DNA of 64,000 nucleotides from Chaetorhynchus papuensis (lineage: Eukaryota; Chordata; Aves; Passeriformes; Rhipiduridae). Below the pieces are notes generated by a model. It was not told the origin of the DNA and searched no databases. It saw nothing but the letters and a program-made list of their open reading frames with translations. The stretch is from contig VWYX01000083.1 of NCBI GenBank assembly GCA_013396525.1, forward strand, positions 719,650-783,649, in the 5' to 3' direction. Positions 24,320 to 37,200 of this stretch are shown one piece after another (positions within the stretch are counted from its first letter, which is position 1; each line of letters opens with the position of its first letter). The position numbers and the translations under genes were made by a program.

Positions 24320-24780
24320 GTCTGCAGGTTTCTAAATGACGGGTAGTGAAAAACAAAGTTGAAAGTTGCTGGGAGGTATCTAGCAGATACTGCAGGAGTC
24401 AGGTCAGGCCTTAATGTCTTCATTTTGGTCCAGGGGAAAAGAGTAAACAGAATGCTAATGAAAGTTGCAGATGGCACTAGAATCAGTAAAGGTTATCAAC
24501 CTCAGTGAAATAATGCAGGAGGACCTGAATAGGTTAGGAATGTGGGCTTAAAGCAAAATTGTGTTTAGCCTAGAAAATTGCAATCTAATCCCACCAGAGA
24601 AAAAATAATTAATGTTGAGTAGCAAAGGGAGGAAGGTAAAAAGAGCCTGAAATGCAGAGTTATTGAAAGAGATCTGAGGTGAGAGAAAACTTTTAAGTTA
24701 GAGATAAATTTGCAGTGTGAAGCAGAAAGAAAAATATATTGTTGAGTTAAAGACTTAGGCAAAATTCACAAGTGTCATAA
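24320..24780 (+). mobile_element. Ancient CR1-like LINE, 3' part of the ORF2 region
   Basis: 'CAGGTCAGGCCTTAATGTCT', 'AGAGTAAACAGAATGCTAAT', 'AAAGTTGCAGATGGCACTAG', 'GGAGGACCTGAATAGGTTAG', 'TTGTGTTTAGCCTAGAAAAT' and 'TTATTGAAAGAGATCTGAGG' follow the reverse-transcriptase end of amniote CR1 in order, with many indels. No reading frame remains. It directly follows the LTR remnant. The limits are uncertain and traces may extend further downstream. Confidence 0.6.
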
Positions 24781-26349
24781 AACAAGATGAAACGCTGGAG
24801 CTTTGTGCGTGCAATATCTGGCAGAGCGTCTCTAAATGAAAGCAACTCAGTACCAGAGGGCAAAGTACAAGGAGAGAAGACATTTTTTGTCTTCCCTTCA
24901 GGGATAATTGTTTTCTAAGGACACAATAAATAAGTTGTTGAGTAAGTCTTGTAAAAGAGAGCTTGAATAAGTGATGTGAAAGTGGGCACATCCCTGCAGA
25001 AACAAATATTTTCCTCTTTTACTAATGCTTCCATTGTAGTTGGCCAAAGAGAATAAGATGAATTTAGAGAGATCAGAATCGAGATCTAGTAGCCAGTGTA
25101 GCAGCCACACGTAGAGAAAACATAATCTTTAGCACTTCAGGCATTTCAAGGAAGGAGCAAGCAATTTTAGAGCTGTGCAGTAATAAACTTTGGTAAAATT
25201 GGAAAGAAAACCAGATAGTACAGCAGATCTTCCACACTTGTCTCTTCTGCTATTTGCTACTGACTTGAGCTTTCCCAGTAGATAAAACATGATTTCTAGG
25301 AAAGTTCTGTTTCAAACTCATCCAGTCTCCTGAAGGCAATCCCTCCAAAGTTTCCATTAGGATAGGGAGATATTTTGGTCAGGTCACATTAGTTTAATTA
25401 ATATGACTGAAAATCAGCCCTAGTAATTTGTTATTTACAGCTTCACCTTTACAGCTTTGGAAATAAAACAGTAGTAGTGCCTTCCAAAGGAATGTGCTTT
25501 GTGTTCAGAGATCCGTCCTTTTTCCTGTCCCTGACTTGCTTTGCCTCTATAGAAAAGTTATTTGGTATCTTTAAGACTTTCCTTACACACTGATGACATG
25601 GACATTGTACTTCATGTTTACAAGAACTACTGTTAATGAGTGAAATCTTCTGTATCACAGAGAGAGATTTTATATCGTGAAATATTATATACATACTGAC
25701 ATTGCATTTTAACTTTTATATATTATTTTGGTTTTTTAATGTGATCTTGGTATCCAAATTATCTTAATTCTGAATTGATATTTTTTTAATTAAATATTTC
25801 ATAGTCCAGAAGACTTTCCCAGTAAAAAAACGATTTTCAGGTTGATCAAAATTTACACCTAATTTATGTATTGGGGTTTTTTCCCATCTGACAAATCCAG
25901 GTTGTACCATTTCAGTGAGAGGTTCCTATTTTATGTACAACACATAAGAATGATTACTGACATTTGTAAGCCCAAATCTTTAGAAAATCTGTCCTCAGTG
26001 CTGTAATAACTAATAACTAATCCCATTGAGTTATCTAAACTCAATTGAATTGAAACAAATACAGCTAAAATCAAAATTACTTGCTGCTTCATTACTTATG
26101 TTAAATGCAACATAGAAATCCCTAACCTTACACAGGTAACATAAAAAATGAACTATAGAGCAGCAGTGCAGTTGTACCTGGAAATGTCTGTGCTGAAGGT
26201 CTTTTTTCTTTCTGCTTCATGGCAAATGGTCATTTAACGTTGCATAAAGGAGGCAGGGATTTCTGATGGTGCAGGCATGAGGCAAATTGATCACTGGTTC
26301 TCACACTTGCCATCAGGAAAATCCTGTTCTGCCCCAGCCTCATTAGACA
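24781..26349. other. Unique AT-rich sequence
   Basis: No gene recognised. The first few hundred bases could be a further decayed part of the ancient CR1, but I see no convincing match. Confidence 0.45.
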
Positions 26350-26620
26350 ACGAAGGGATGCGGGAAAGGAGTTAGGCTGGAATCGTGTGAGGTTTAAAAA
26401 GACGGGTTGTTCAGACAGGCGGCTGGGATTTGGCACGTGTTTTGCCCCCTGTGTGTCTCCCAAACTGTGTGCAGGAGACCATGGGAATACCTCCGGAAGG
26501 CAATTCCTGCACGGAGCCCCACGTGTGAGCTCTGGCCCCGGGAATGTGCCGGTGGCACACGGCACGGCAGCGCAGCAGAGCCACGCTGCAGCCTGGAAAG
26601 TGACAGCTAGGGTGCACTGA
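26350..26620. promoter_or_regulatory. Small CpG-richer block with two CACGTG boxes
   Basis: About 270 bp with clearly more CpG and GC than its surroundings (for example GGCGGCTGGG, CCCCGGGAATGTGCCGG, CACGGCACGGCAGCGCAG). CACGTG occurs at 26434-26439 and 26520-26525. The adjoining 26630-26900 is high-complexity unique sequence. Open frames on both strands here (up to 131 codons) reflect the lack of AT-rich stop codons rather than coding. It may be a weak CpG island or distal regulatory element. Confidence 0.3.
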
Positions 26621-27680
26621 TACACAAGTGCCTGGCAACTGCTCTAATTTATTGCAGTAGCTGTTGTGGCTCTCCGTGAAGCCTAAAATAATCTATGAGC
26701 ATTTCACATTTTAATAGTATTCATGTTGAGGGCCTCTGTGTGACTGCAGCTATATGATAACATATGCCCCAATCGGATCTGCCCTTTGTGTACGAGATGA
26801 CACAATTTGTGCACAGCTAGCCATGAGGGAGATGGAGATTATCCATTTCGAGTGCAGGCAACGCTGGGTCTTCCAGCCTCTCATACACACCAAAGAGACA
26901 AATATTTTCCTTTTTAAGAGTATTTAGACCCTCAGAGCTCAACAGATGGAATGTTCTTGCCCTTCAAGGCAAAGCTCTGCTGTCAGAAGAGACACAGAAG
27001 ACCAAGTAAGTAGCAGGCACAGAAACTAGTTAGGAGTTTAATGGGATTTGGCTGATTATTATGTTTTCTTTCATTATAATTAACTCATATTTTCAATAAC
27101 ACCAAGGACCTCAAAAAAGGGACGACATTAGGAATCTGTAAAGTTCCTAGCAAAGAAAAATGCTGTCCTAGATCATAACTGTTTATGGAAACTGAGCACT
27201 TCAAAAAGTTAGGAGAAACTACACTTAAGATCACTGTAGTGATTCATTCCTTCCTCCGAAACTGTTGTGTCCAGTGCTACATAATCACGTGTCCTTCATT
27301 ACACAACTTCTCTTTAACATTCCAGCCTGTTTCTGACAGTGCAGCTCCATGGCTGAACCATTCCCTCTGACTGACTGCTCACTGCCTTACTTCCAGGCAA
27401 GAAGTCCTACCTAACCAACCTATTCTCCTCACCAGAAGCATCTCAGTTTTAGTTCCATTTTTTCAGGCATTTTTCTCTCCTGTCTCCTCCTGCCCACCTG
27501 AATACATGTCCAGATTTTCTTTTCTAATGTACTGCCTCCGTTCCGTTCTTGCTTGTCTTGTCTTTAGTTTCAGAGCCTTTCTAACCGCAGTTCAAGTGCT
27601 CATGGACACATGCACGGTGGTGAATGAAGTGGCTGCCAGTCCTGAGACCAAGGGGCACTGCAGAAATCCATATCAGAGAA
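26621..27680. other. Unique non-coding sequence
   Basis: No gene or repeat recognised. 26630-26900 looks like possible conserved non-coding sequence because of its complexity, but this is only an impression. Confidence 0.4.
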
Positions 27681-27850
27681 TCTCAGAATCATAGAACAGT
27701 TTGACTTGGAAGGAACCTTAAAGATCATCCAGTTCGAACCCTGCTGCTACAGGCAGGGACACCTTCCACTAAACCAGGTTGCTCAAAGCCCCATCCAACC
27801 TGAACACTTCCAGGGATGGGGCATCCACAGCTTCTCTGGCCCTAAACCTT
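27681..27850 (-). mobile_element. CR1 LINE 3' fragment, inverted
   Basis: Starts 'TCTCAGAATCATAGAACAGT', then 'TTGGAAGGAACCTTAAAGAT', 'CAGGGACACCTTCCACTAAA', 'CCAGGTTGCTCAAAGCCCCA' and 'CCAGGGATGGGGCATCCACA'. This is a fairly young CR1 3' end in reverse orientation. Similarity stops near 27850. Confidence 0.93.
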
Positions 27851-30800
27851 CTTTCCGGAACTCCCAAAATGAGGGGATATCCTGACATTCCATTCATGCT
27901 GCACCATCACCTAAACCCTGTGGGATATAGCCTGTATGTCTTGTGTTTATTGCTAACTTCTCCAGAAGTTACTTCATTTGTATAATTTTATGAATGTATT
28001 TTTTTTGCTATCCCTGACATAATTGTCACCCCAGGGACAAATTTCAAGTCTCTGCTTGAATCTTGTCAGAAACACAATCTTTACAGACCTCCTGAAAGAA
28101 AAAGCAATTGTCATCTCAGGATGCTTTTTCCCCAGCCTGGCTCTCCACTAAAACTCTGCTGATTTGACTGAAGATTTCCAGCAATCAAAGGCAGACCCAA
28201 AGCAGAGAAAAATTTAATCCCCGAATGTAGTGTGATAAAAAGCCATAAGCAGCTGAAAACAGGGCTGTATAAAAGGAAACATCATGAAACTTTGACAAGC
28301 ACTGCTCCTAGCCCTGCTAATAATACCTCTCTGACTGGTCTGATATTCCTTGATCCTCTTGTAAAGATTGCAAAAGATAAAGAAGATTTTACAGGCAGGC
28401 TCAACAAATACTAAAGCTTGTCTTTGTCTGCATATTTGCATATTTCTCACCTCTTAAGTTTTAAGCTCAAAAGCTAAAAGGTGTTCGTTCAGGAGCTGAC
28501 AACTTCCACTTGATGCGTTCCTCTTGGGTTGCTCCCAGACCTGTGCAATAAGGTGCAGACACAGGAGTCAGATGTGAGGGTCAGCGCCGCACACACGGGT
28601 GCCCTTCTGCAGAGCAGGCACTCCTATGGCTCATGTCAGCATTTGCTGAGCACATTTAAGGAAGCTGCCAAAGCATTTGGAGTGCTTTGGCAGCAGAAGA
28701 AACAGCTGGTCCCATCAAAGTGATCACATTCTTGGACATTAATTTAGTGTCTGAGAGGATGGAGTGATGCTTGCCAGGGAATAAGCTTCATAATCCTCAA
28801 GGGTTAGAGACTCCCAGATTACAGCCTAGTAAAGGTGTGGTTAAAGCAGGTGCTACCTCTTTGTTAACAGGTTGTTTGAACCTTGGAGAAAAGTATATTT
28901 AGGCAAGATGTAGGCTCCAAACTGATGAGTTCTTTCAGTTGGAGGAGCTGTGAAGAGATTGGCATCAGAAGGCATCAGACTCTGAACATTGGGGAGCCAT
29001 TTTATGCAGTCTCAGTAAATAACAGTAGGTCACTGCTGGTGCAAGAATGAATTATTAAGCAGAGTGTATTGTGAAAATACACTTGAATGAGTCTGGAAGT
29101 TTTTCTTCTGGGGACAACATGCTGGAGGTATGTGGAGATACGTAACAGAAAAAAATTTAAAATATGCATTTGTGGTGACCTCCATTAAAATATTTAAGGC
29201 CCATTGCTGTCTGACTTATTATGGCATTTCCTAAGCACAAGATAAGCAGTTCCTGTTACATTTTGGTGTTGGCCATCTCAGTATGGCCATAGCAGATGCC
29301 TTTTTCATTGTTTTTACCCAGTCTATAGCAGTGAGAAATGTCCAAATAAATCCTTTAATGAGTCTCTTTCTGTTCAGAGGCTGTAAAGAAGAAAATACAG
29401 GAGTCAGTTTTGAACACCTGAACTTAATGTTGGTAATGCGAGTGTGGTTATCTCCTCTCCTTTTCCTATTTACACCACTGTGGAAAACATCCCCTTTCAC
29501 CTTGGAGCCAAGGCTTTTATTGCAACATTACAAAATTGCTGAGCAATTTTCTTTCTCTGCTTAGCTATTATTTCCATTGAATCATCAGTTACCACCCATT
29601 GAATGAAACCAAACATCAAAGCAAACCCCAAAACACATTATGAATAAGTTGGCACCCTTATTTTCCACATTATTTCTTCTGTGAAAAGAGCAGGAATTTA
29701 TACACAGCATCTGTCTGTCTTTCTTGTCACAGGGTTTTACTTTCACACCACAAACTATTCTAAAGAAATGGGCATTTGGAAGGCTAACACACAAGGATGG
29801 ATTAATTTATCAAAGCGTTAAATTCCATAGAGATTTTTTTTTAAGTCAGCCTCCATTGATTGCAAGACAACAGGATGTACCGAGGGGACAGAAACACAGC
29901 TATGAAAAATGAATTCAACCACAGGCAAGGCAACAGGGAAGGACTAAGATGTGTAACTGTCATTTATTAAATCACATAAACTGCAGAAATTGTTCTTCCT
30001 TGAGAAGAAATTTTGGTAAGCAAAACTGCATGCTTTAAAATCATGATCTTTTAATGGAAATTGTAGCAAGCTGGTTTTTTCAGCTGGGGAAAAAAATAAA
30101 ATGGAGTGATTGTTATCCACAAGGCAATCAGAAGTTTAAAACCATAGTTTCCACTTTACCAAACCATTTTTATGAGCTGGATTTGTCTGGGGGAAGGGAG
30201 AAGTCTCCTTTTTTTTTCTTTTCCCAGCATCAGTGATTAACATATATAGGTCACTACATCAGATGTAGAAATCCTCCAACAACACACTACTTCTGAAATA
30301 ATGCACTGGATTCAAAGACCCCACAGAACTGTACACAAAGTACTCCATTAACAGCAGGTGCTGTACAGAAAAGCTCTCTTTAAAAGAGCTTTTAATTACT
30401 GTATATCTTTGTTTAGAAGCCACCTTCAGCTACCTTTTCCTTGTGAGTTGCTGAGGAAAGCAATTAAATATATGAGAAAACCAGCCTCAATTTAAAGCTG
30501 CAGGAGAAAGCAATTAGTGTGAAAGAAGGCTTAGCTTGTACACAAAGAAATACGGTATGTTAAGTCAGTGGAGGCTGGGTATTACTTTGACATAATTAAT
30601 ACATGTCTTAAATCTTCAGTGTGCACCTACCCCAGGTTGAAAGTCATAGCTGGCTGTATGGCCCATGCTCATTCCCAAGTCTCCCTCTAACAGCGGAGTT
30701 TACACAAAATTACATTTATCTCTCTGAGCTGTATAATTCACACCTTCTCTAAATTCCCTTTACAGAGGTGAAGGGTTTCAGTAGAGCTGAACAAGAAGGA

Positions 30801-33699
30801 AGACACAGGGGCTTATTCATTTGAGCGAGGCCACTTGCATAGATCTGGCTACAAAGAGAGACTTTACGAGGGGAGGAAAGGGATCTTTTCGGTCTTGTTT
30901 GGTATTTTTAATTTACAAGTCTTGTTTTTAGTACTGGAACTAATCTCTTATTAAAATCTCTTCTTCAACCCTTTCCCCATCACAGTATAGCAAAGTCTTT
31001 TTAGCCATAGGGCAAAAAGGGGTTTGAAGGTTTGGTGTGTTGTTTGGTTTGGGATGTTGGGTTTTTAGAAGTAATTGAAATTTACAAAATGGTTTCTGTG
31101 TTTTTAGGAGCTAATCTTTGATGATCAATGACATCAAAACTTGTGGGGAAAAAAGAAAAAATAAACCAAACAGCAAAACAAAACAAAAAACCAAACCATC
31201 AATAACTCCACTGAAGTTAAAGGCAAAAATGTCCCTTTCTAAAACAACACCAGAAAATGCTTCATTTGATGGCATTTTGTAGGGATACAAAGGTTAATTA
31301 GATACTTTCTATTGCATTATATAGCAGGAAGCCTCTGTTAATTACTGCTTCTCTAACATGACTGATTCGTTAAAAACTGACTATAGAACCACAAATTTAA
31401 AAAAAAATTATCTTTCCCGTTCCGACACAAACTATTCCAGCTTCTAAGAATTGTGCTCTCTGGGTGCCTGTTTTTCTGCATAATATCTAATTTACTTCTA
31501 TAGTCGAAAGCCTATGACCCTTAATCAGAATTTGTTATTAACAGAGACATTGGATGGTTAATTTTAACACACAGCATGGCTAAAACCCTAAAATGAATGA
31601 AACTTCCACCAACTTCTAAACACCTCAGCGTTTGTTCCTGTGTTTTCTCATGTCCTACATTATAGGAGAAAAGGTTGATAATAATGGCTTATTTTACTAC
31701 TATTTTATTTCAACTTAATATCACAAGTGAGGTGTATCTATAAGTGTTTGAATTTATGAGATTTTGTGAGTTTTCTCAATGAATTAGTCAAATCTTCCTT
31801 GAAGGCATCTCCTTGCTAAATCCAGCTTTTTTGGTTTTTGTTATTTAGTGCACTACTGTATTCCTTTAAAGGCAAAGTTCAATTATTTCTCTTTTGAAGG
31901 TCTGAGTGCCTTGCTTAAAATGCCAAGTGCATTAAAAACAGTCCTCCCTTGACTTTTGCAGGGAGATATAGAAGGATAATAAGTTAGCTGGATTTAACAG
32001 AATTTTGAAATTGATCGTGTGTGTGTATGTGTGCATGATGATACCAAAATAAGGATTAAATGCTGTCAAATCATCAAGAACACTTGGGGGGTTTTTGCCA
32101 TTTTTATATCTTAACAAGGAACAAAAAAGAATGCTTTGTGGTTGAAACAAAGGACAGGGAGCCAGGAGACACCGAACTAGGATGAAAACTTGTACTAAAA
32201 CAGTTTACAAGCACAAAAATAGGGCTTTAAAGCCACATAAGTGTAAATGAGATCAAATTATAGTGGAAAAAAAGCTGCATTCTTCCTGTTGCTACCTGGG
32301 GAATCTACTGTTGCCCCTTTTTGAGTTACATTCACTGTCCTTATGTATTTTTATTTAAATTTTGAAGATGACAGTCTATTCTGTTCTTTTTCCTCTTGGC
32401 TGGTACTGAATCTACAGGGGATGGCAAAAGTTTTTGCAGACAACCCAAATCTGCTACAAGATCTTGGTGAACTTTGCAAATAGATGGCTCTTGGCCATGA
32501 CAATTTATTCCTCATGTCTGGAATGGCAGGAGATTTCTGCCAACAGTGGAAATGGTTTCAGGTAGTTCCCTGTTAAAAGGGTCTGGAGGCTTTAAAAGAG
32601 AATAAAAACATCTTTAAATTTGACTGTGGTACCAGTTTATCGTGGCTGGGTGTTCATGAGCAGGAGCCTTAGAGGGCTGTCGGGAAGACCCTACACCTTG
32701 AGCCCTGTTGTGCAACTCCTGGTCATAGGAATCACCTTATTGGATCTACTTTGATGAGTAAAGGCTGCAGAAGGGATGTTTCTGCAGGTTTTTAAAAATC
32801 TATTTAGAAGCCAATTGCCTATAGTAGGAATGTTCAGCATGCGTCTCTTCCAGTACAAACTTTGAGTAAAAACTGAGAGTAATTCAATGAAGTTTAAACA
32901 TTTCAGCTTTTTTTATTTTATGGTTACACACTTAAGTAGAGCAATAACTGAATACAAATGTTGCATATTTACTGTGGCATGATCCAAGCAATTACTACTA
33001 AAGTATTAAGGAAAAGCATCATTTCATTCTTTAAATTTTATTTTATAATTAGGCAGGAACCATATTTAGGTGAATACATTTATATTTAGAAGTTATATAT
33101 TATGCTTATCTTTGTTTTGAGAGGATGCTTTTAGCCCTGTTGCTACAAGCCTGTTAGCAACAATTAAAATAGCTATGAAAAAAATGGCATTTATAGCTTT
33201 TTGTACTTGTTTTTCTTCTTAGTTTTCATCAGATATTTCACACTCATATGATGTATGCAGTCTGCTAATAGTCACTAGCACAGACTGTCAAAAATGGTTT
33301 CAAACATCTGGTTAAAAACAGCTTCTTATGTACTGGGATTATTAGTTCGTCCTTTTCACACAAGTGTTGTGCCGGTTGCTCATTATGCTTCTGACTTCTG
33401 TTACTTTTTGTTCTCAAAAATGATTTGAAAAAGTTTATAAGGAAGACTTGAAAGCAGAGCAAAAACAATACTGGCAACTTTTTTGAGTGCCAGAGTTTTA
33501 TCTGCTTTCTCTTGAAACATTTTCCTGACTTTCCATTCGAATAAAAATTTTTTGTGCAAGGTGTTGTGGGGAGGGTTGACTGCAACCCTGCAAAGTACAA
33601 CACAGTAAATGTCTGTGTATATTCTCCGTATACCGTACTGTTAAAATCAATCTGTTCAGGTTAGTTTCCATTATGAGGAGAGCTGAGAAACATTACCAC
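27851..33699. other. Unique non-coding sequence, about 5.8 kb
   Basis: No gene, repeat family or RNA recognised apart from a small perfect hairpin at 28664-28694, an A/C-rich patch at about 31160-31200 and a short GT run at about 32014-32033. A 112-codon minus-strand frame at 33265-33603 has no recognisable domain. Confidence 0.55.
28664..28694. repeat. Perfect 12-bp inverted repeat with 7-nt loop
   Basis: GCTGCCAAAGCA (28664-28675) and its exact reverse complement TGCTTTGGCAGC (28683-28694) are separated by TTTGGAG. The stem does not extend beyond 12 pairs, too short for a typical pre-miRNA. Confidence 0.8.
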
Positions 33700-34225
33700 C
33701 AGTTTCTGTCACGTGCCGCGTCGCATCAATTAAAAATAAATTAAATTTCATGCAAAGAACCTAACTTAAAAATCTCAGCAAACAACAACAGAACCTTTTC
33801 ACTAATGATTTTCAGTCATCAGAAGTGGAGAGAGACTCAGACAGCAGACAGCATGGTCCCAGCATGCTTTTTGCCTTTTTTTTTGTTTGCACAGTAGCTG
33901 TCAGTTGCAGCCCTGCAGGTAGTAGAACCCAGTGGGAAGAGGGGCGGGACAGAGCGATGCTGACTGAACTGACAGCAAATTTAAATTACTGAGCTTTCTT
34001 TTGCTTTTTTTCTTTCTTTGAGTGCCCTTTCTTTTTTTTCTCTCTCTTTTTTTTTTGGTATTTTTCTACTCTGCGACAAACTGAAAAGATTCGAGCACAC
34101 ACTAATTTAACAACCCTGCTTCGTCGTCTTCTTTTTTTCCCCCTTCTGCTTCCAGGATAATTAAAAGAGAAACCTGTAAAGGCAACGTTCCTTCAAGCAA
34201 GTTGGTGCTGTAACGTGCTGGTAAG
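33700..34225 (+). promoter_or_regulatory. Candidate promoter and 5' exon region
   Basis: Signals cluster here in an otherwise featureless stretch. There is a CACGTG E-box at 33710-33715 followed at once by three more CpGs (GCCGCGTCGC), a GC box GGGGCGGGAC at 33941-33950, an AT-rich AAATTTAAATTA near 33977, and long pyrimidine tracts at about 33993-34060 and 34125-34153. These lead to a good acceptor and donor (see the exon entry). Vertebrate 5' ends often look like this. There is no long CpG island, and no gene can be named. The plus strand is inferred from the splice signals. Confidence 0.35.
34156..34220 (+). other. Candidate non-coding (5' UTR) exon
   Basis: A pyrimidine-rich run ends TTCTGCTTCCAG at 34155, a strong 3' splice site. 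A 65-bp segment later, CTG|GTAAGA at 34220/34221 is a good 5' splice site. There is no ATG inside the 65 bp, so it would be a leader exon; alternatively the exon starts further upstream at a transcription start site and the acceptor is unused. No protein similarity exists to confirm it. Confidence 0.3.
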
Positions 34226-37200
34226 ATGAATTTAATTTATTTCTTTTCTTTTCCTCATCTTTTCCTTTCCTTTTTTGGAGCTGAAAGCTTTTGTATATCT
34301 AACGCAGTCATAAGTGTGGTTCTCCTGCTGTGGAGGGTTAGGATGTAATGAAAAGGTGTAACGGCTTGATATGTGACCTTCTCCTATTACTTAAAATGGG
34401 TAATAACAGCTTTCGTGCCTGTCCTCATGATGCTTTTCTGTCTATGAATTGACTATTTGCTCAACGGAAGAGATGCTGTGATTGTCGCACTATGACAATG
34501 AGGACTTGATTGTTTTTGGTTACTGTTCCATGCTCCTATCAGAACAGATACTTGAGTTGGGGGGGTTTGTGTTTGTGATTTTTTTTTCCCCTCTGAACGT
34601 TGCCTGAAGCACTGATACGACAGGGGGGTGGAGATGGGGGTGGAGGAGATGGTCTTGGGTATCATCCTGCCTGTTCAGCTGTTTACTGGGTAGGGAAGTG
34701 CAACACTGAAACTTTTTTTAAAAGTAAATAAATATTTTTTCTGCTTGCATCAAGTGGGGTCAGTGAATCCAGGATTTATTGTTGCCCAGTGCTGGATAAA
34801 GTTCTTACTGCCCCTTGCATTTTCCTCCGGAGAAGGGGGGAGGGGATGTTCCACTCCATACCTTGTCACACCATTGTAGTAGCTAATTGCAGGAAGCTGA
34901 CAAACTTTGAGATGAAATACCAGGCGTTGCTTTTGTAAAGCATGAGTTTGATGCTGGGGATCACCTCCCATGAGTACCAGCCTGCCAGATACAATCAGAT
35001 CTGTATTATACACGTTGTGTTCCTGACTTACAAGTCCCCTGATTTCCAAGGTCTCTTTTCTAGTCTTTTTCTGATACTAGCACATTGTCATTCTGTTTTT
35101 TTCAGCAAATGAGATGTGTTTTGGTTTTGCTTTGCATTTAAGCTTACAAAACTTATAAGGCAATGTGTTTTGCTCAGGCTCTCTGTATGTAGTTCTGCCA
35201 AGTATTAAATGCTACAACACCTAATGAAATCAACGGGAAGGCTGAGCTTGTCCTGTATTAAAGAGGAGATTTCTGAGTACTGGCAGGACTGGATCTTATT
35301 ATTGCTGAAGTATCTCTCCTTTCCCAACTGCAATTAATTCTTGTTGCACTTTAGACTGGATCCTGTAGCTTTTACTGTAGTATTCAGCATAAACACTATT
35401 TTTACACTTAGTTGCTGGTTTGTGGTCATGCTGATGAAAACTTTTTTGAACATAGGATGGGTTTCTTAGGAGAAATTGGATAGAGTTAGAAAACCAGTAC
35501 GATTTAGTCCTCTTAACTCCTTGAAAGCTCTTTTCCTTAATTTTCTTTTAAAGACGTGTCCTGAAACTAATAATTTGCATATTGATACGTCAGACTTTCC
35601 AGACTCAAAGGTCTGTTTTGCTACATGAATAATGTGATATCATGAGAGAAGTTGTGCAAGGAGAGTGGACATGAGGAGCAGTGGGACTGAACACAGAGTC
35701 TTTTCTGTGTCCCTGGAGAAGAGGAGAGGACGTGCCAGTGCCATATGGAAAATCACATCCTTTCACAGCAACTTTGTTAGGGCAGAGGGTAAAGGGTTCT
35801 GCACTTGCAAGGAGTTCATCACTCCCTATTTCAGTCTCAGTTTCAAGCACTGCAATACTTTTCTGGAGGTTTACTTTGCTTGTGCAGAAAATGCTGGTGT
35901 CTCATGAAATGAGGTTGTTGGAGCTCCCACATCTTTTTTTTTGCCCTGAAAACTTGCCTTCCCCCACACAAGCACCAAGGTCTGCGAGGCCCAGAAAATT
36001 AGGCTTTGTCCCTTGTAATCCTAAACTCCCATCCATTTATAACCAGAGAAGAAAAGGGTTGAACTCAGTGTTCTTGTTATGGAAATAAGTTTTTATTCAC
36101 TCAGTATCAACTGACAGTTAGAAGCGTATCTGATGTAATATGAATAAACTATAGGCTGTTGTCGGTAAATTATGCATTTATAGTCTCACATTCTCCTAGA
36201 AACAGTGCTTTTACAATGCTCAAGTGCCCTAATGGGGTGAAACAACTACCAATACTCTCATCTGAGCTTCCTAATCACCAAAGTCATGAGAAGTCCATGG
36301 TGGTTGGTTCCCACTGTCCTTGGTGGGCATCTCAGCCATGGGTGAGGCTGCATGGAGGAGAGCCTGAGTTGAGCCAGGGGACTTTGTTCACAGAGGTGTT
36401 GTCAAAATTACTGCTATGAGGCAATATGAAAACATATCACAGCTGAGTTTAGATGCTGAGTTTTGTGGCAAGAATTGATTCCTAAATTCTTAAATTATAT
36501 AAAAGCTGATATTTGTACATTTAACTAAAAAACCAACCACCCTAACCCAATCTACCAGTCTACATCCTCTTTGAAATTTGTCTTTAAATATATTTATTTT
36601 TAATTAATCTGTGCACTTTAAATTGCTGTTGGCTTCTAGCAGTACTGTCCTCTATTCAGTGCTTGGAAATTTCTAGTTGAATGCAACTGCTTTCATTGTA
36701 ACAAAAAAACGAAAAGCAAGCCAGAAAACTTGCTGTAATTTCCTGTCAGTAACAGAGAAATAAGAAAACACTAGGCTAATAAAAATGATAATCTGAGTTT
36801 ACAACTGTTAACAAGATTCCTGAATAGAAATGGTGCTATTATGCACAAAGAATTTCTATCATCACTGGAGGAATGTAGTATAAAATTATGAGGTTTATTA
36901 TTAGGGTTCTGTCAACCAATCAGAAATCAACCCATAATCTTACTTGTGAAATATCATAAGTTTTGGCATCTTCCCTCCCCTCCTACTAATAAAATATTAA
37001 AGAAATTTTATAATTAGAAACTTCGATAACATAACTATGAATTTCCTTTAGAGCAAAAAGCTGGCATAATTCTGTATTTCTTCCACATCTCTAACGTTCC
37101 ATATAAAGTCACTGCAAGTCTGAGTTGAACGCAGCAGGTAAAATTAAGGTAAATCACAGACTTGCCATGGGCAATAATGATGGGATTTCATCAGTTGCTT

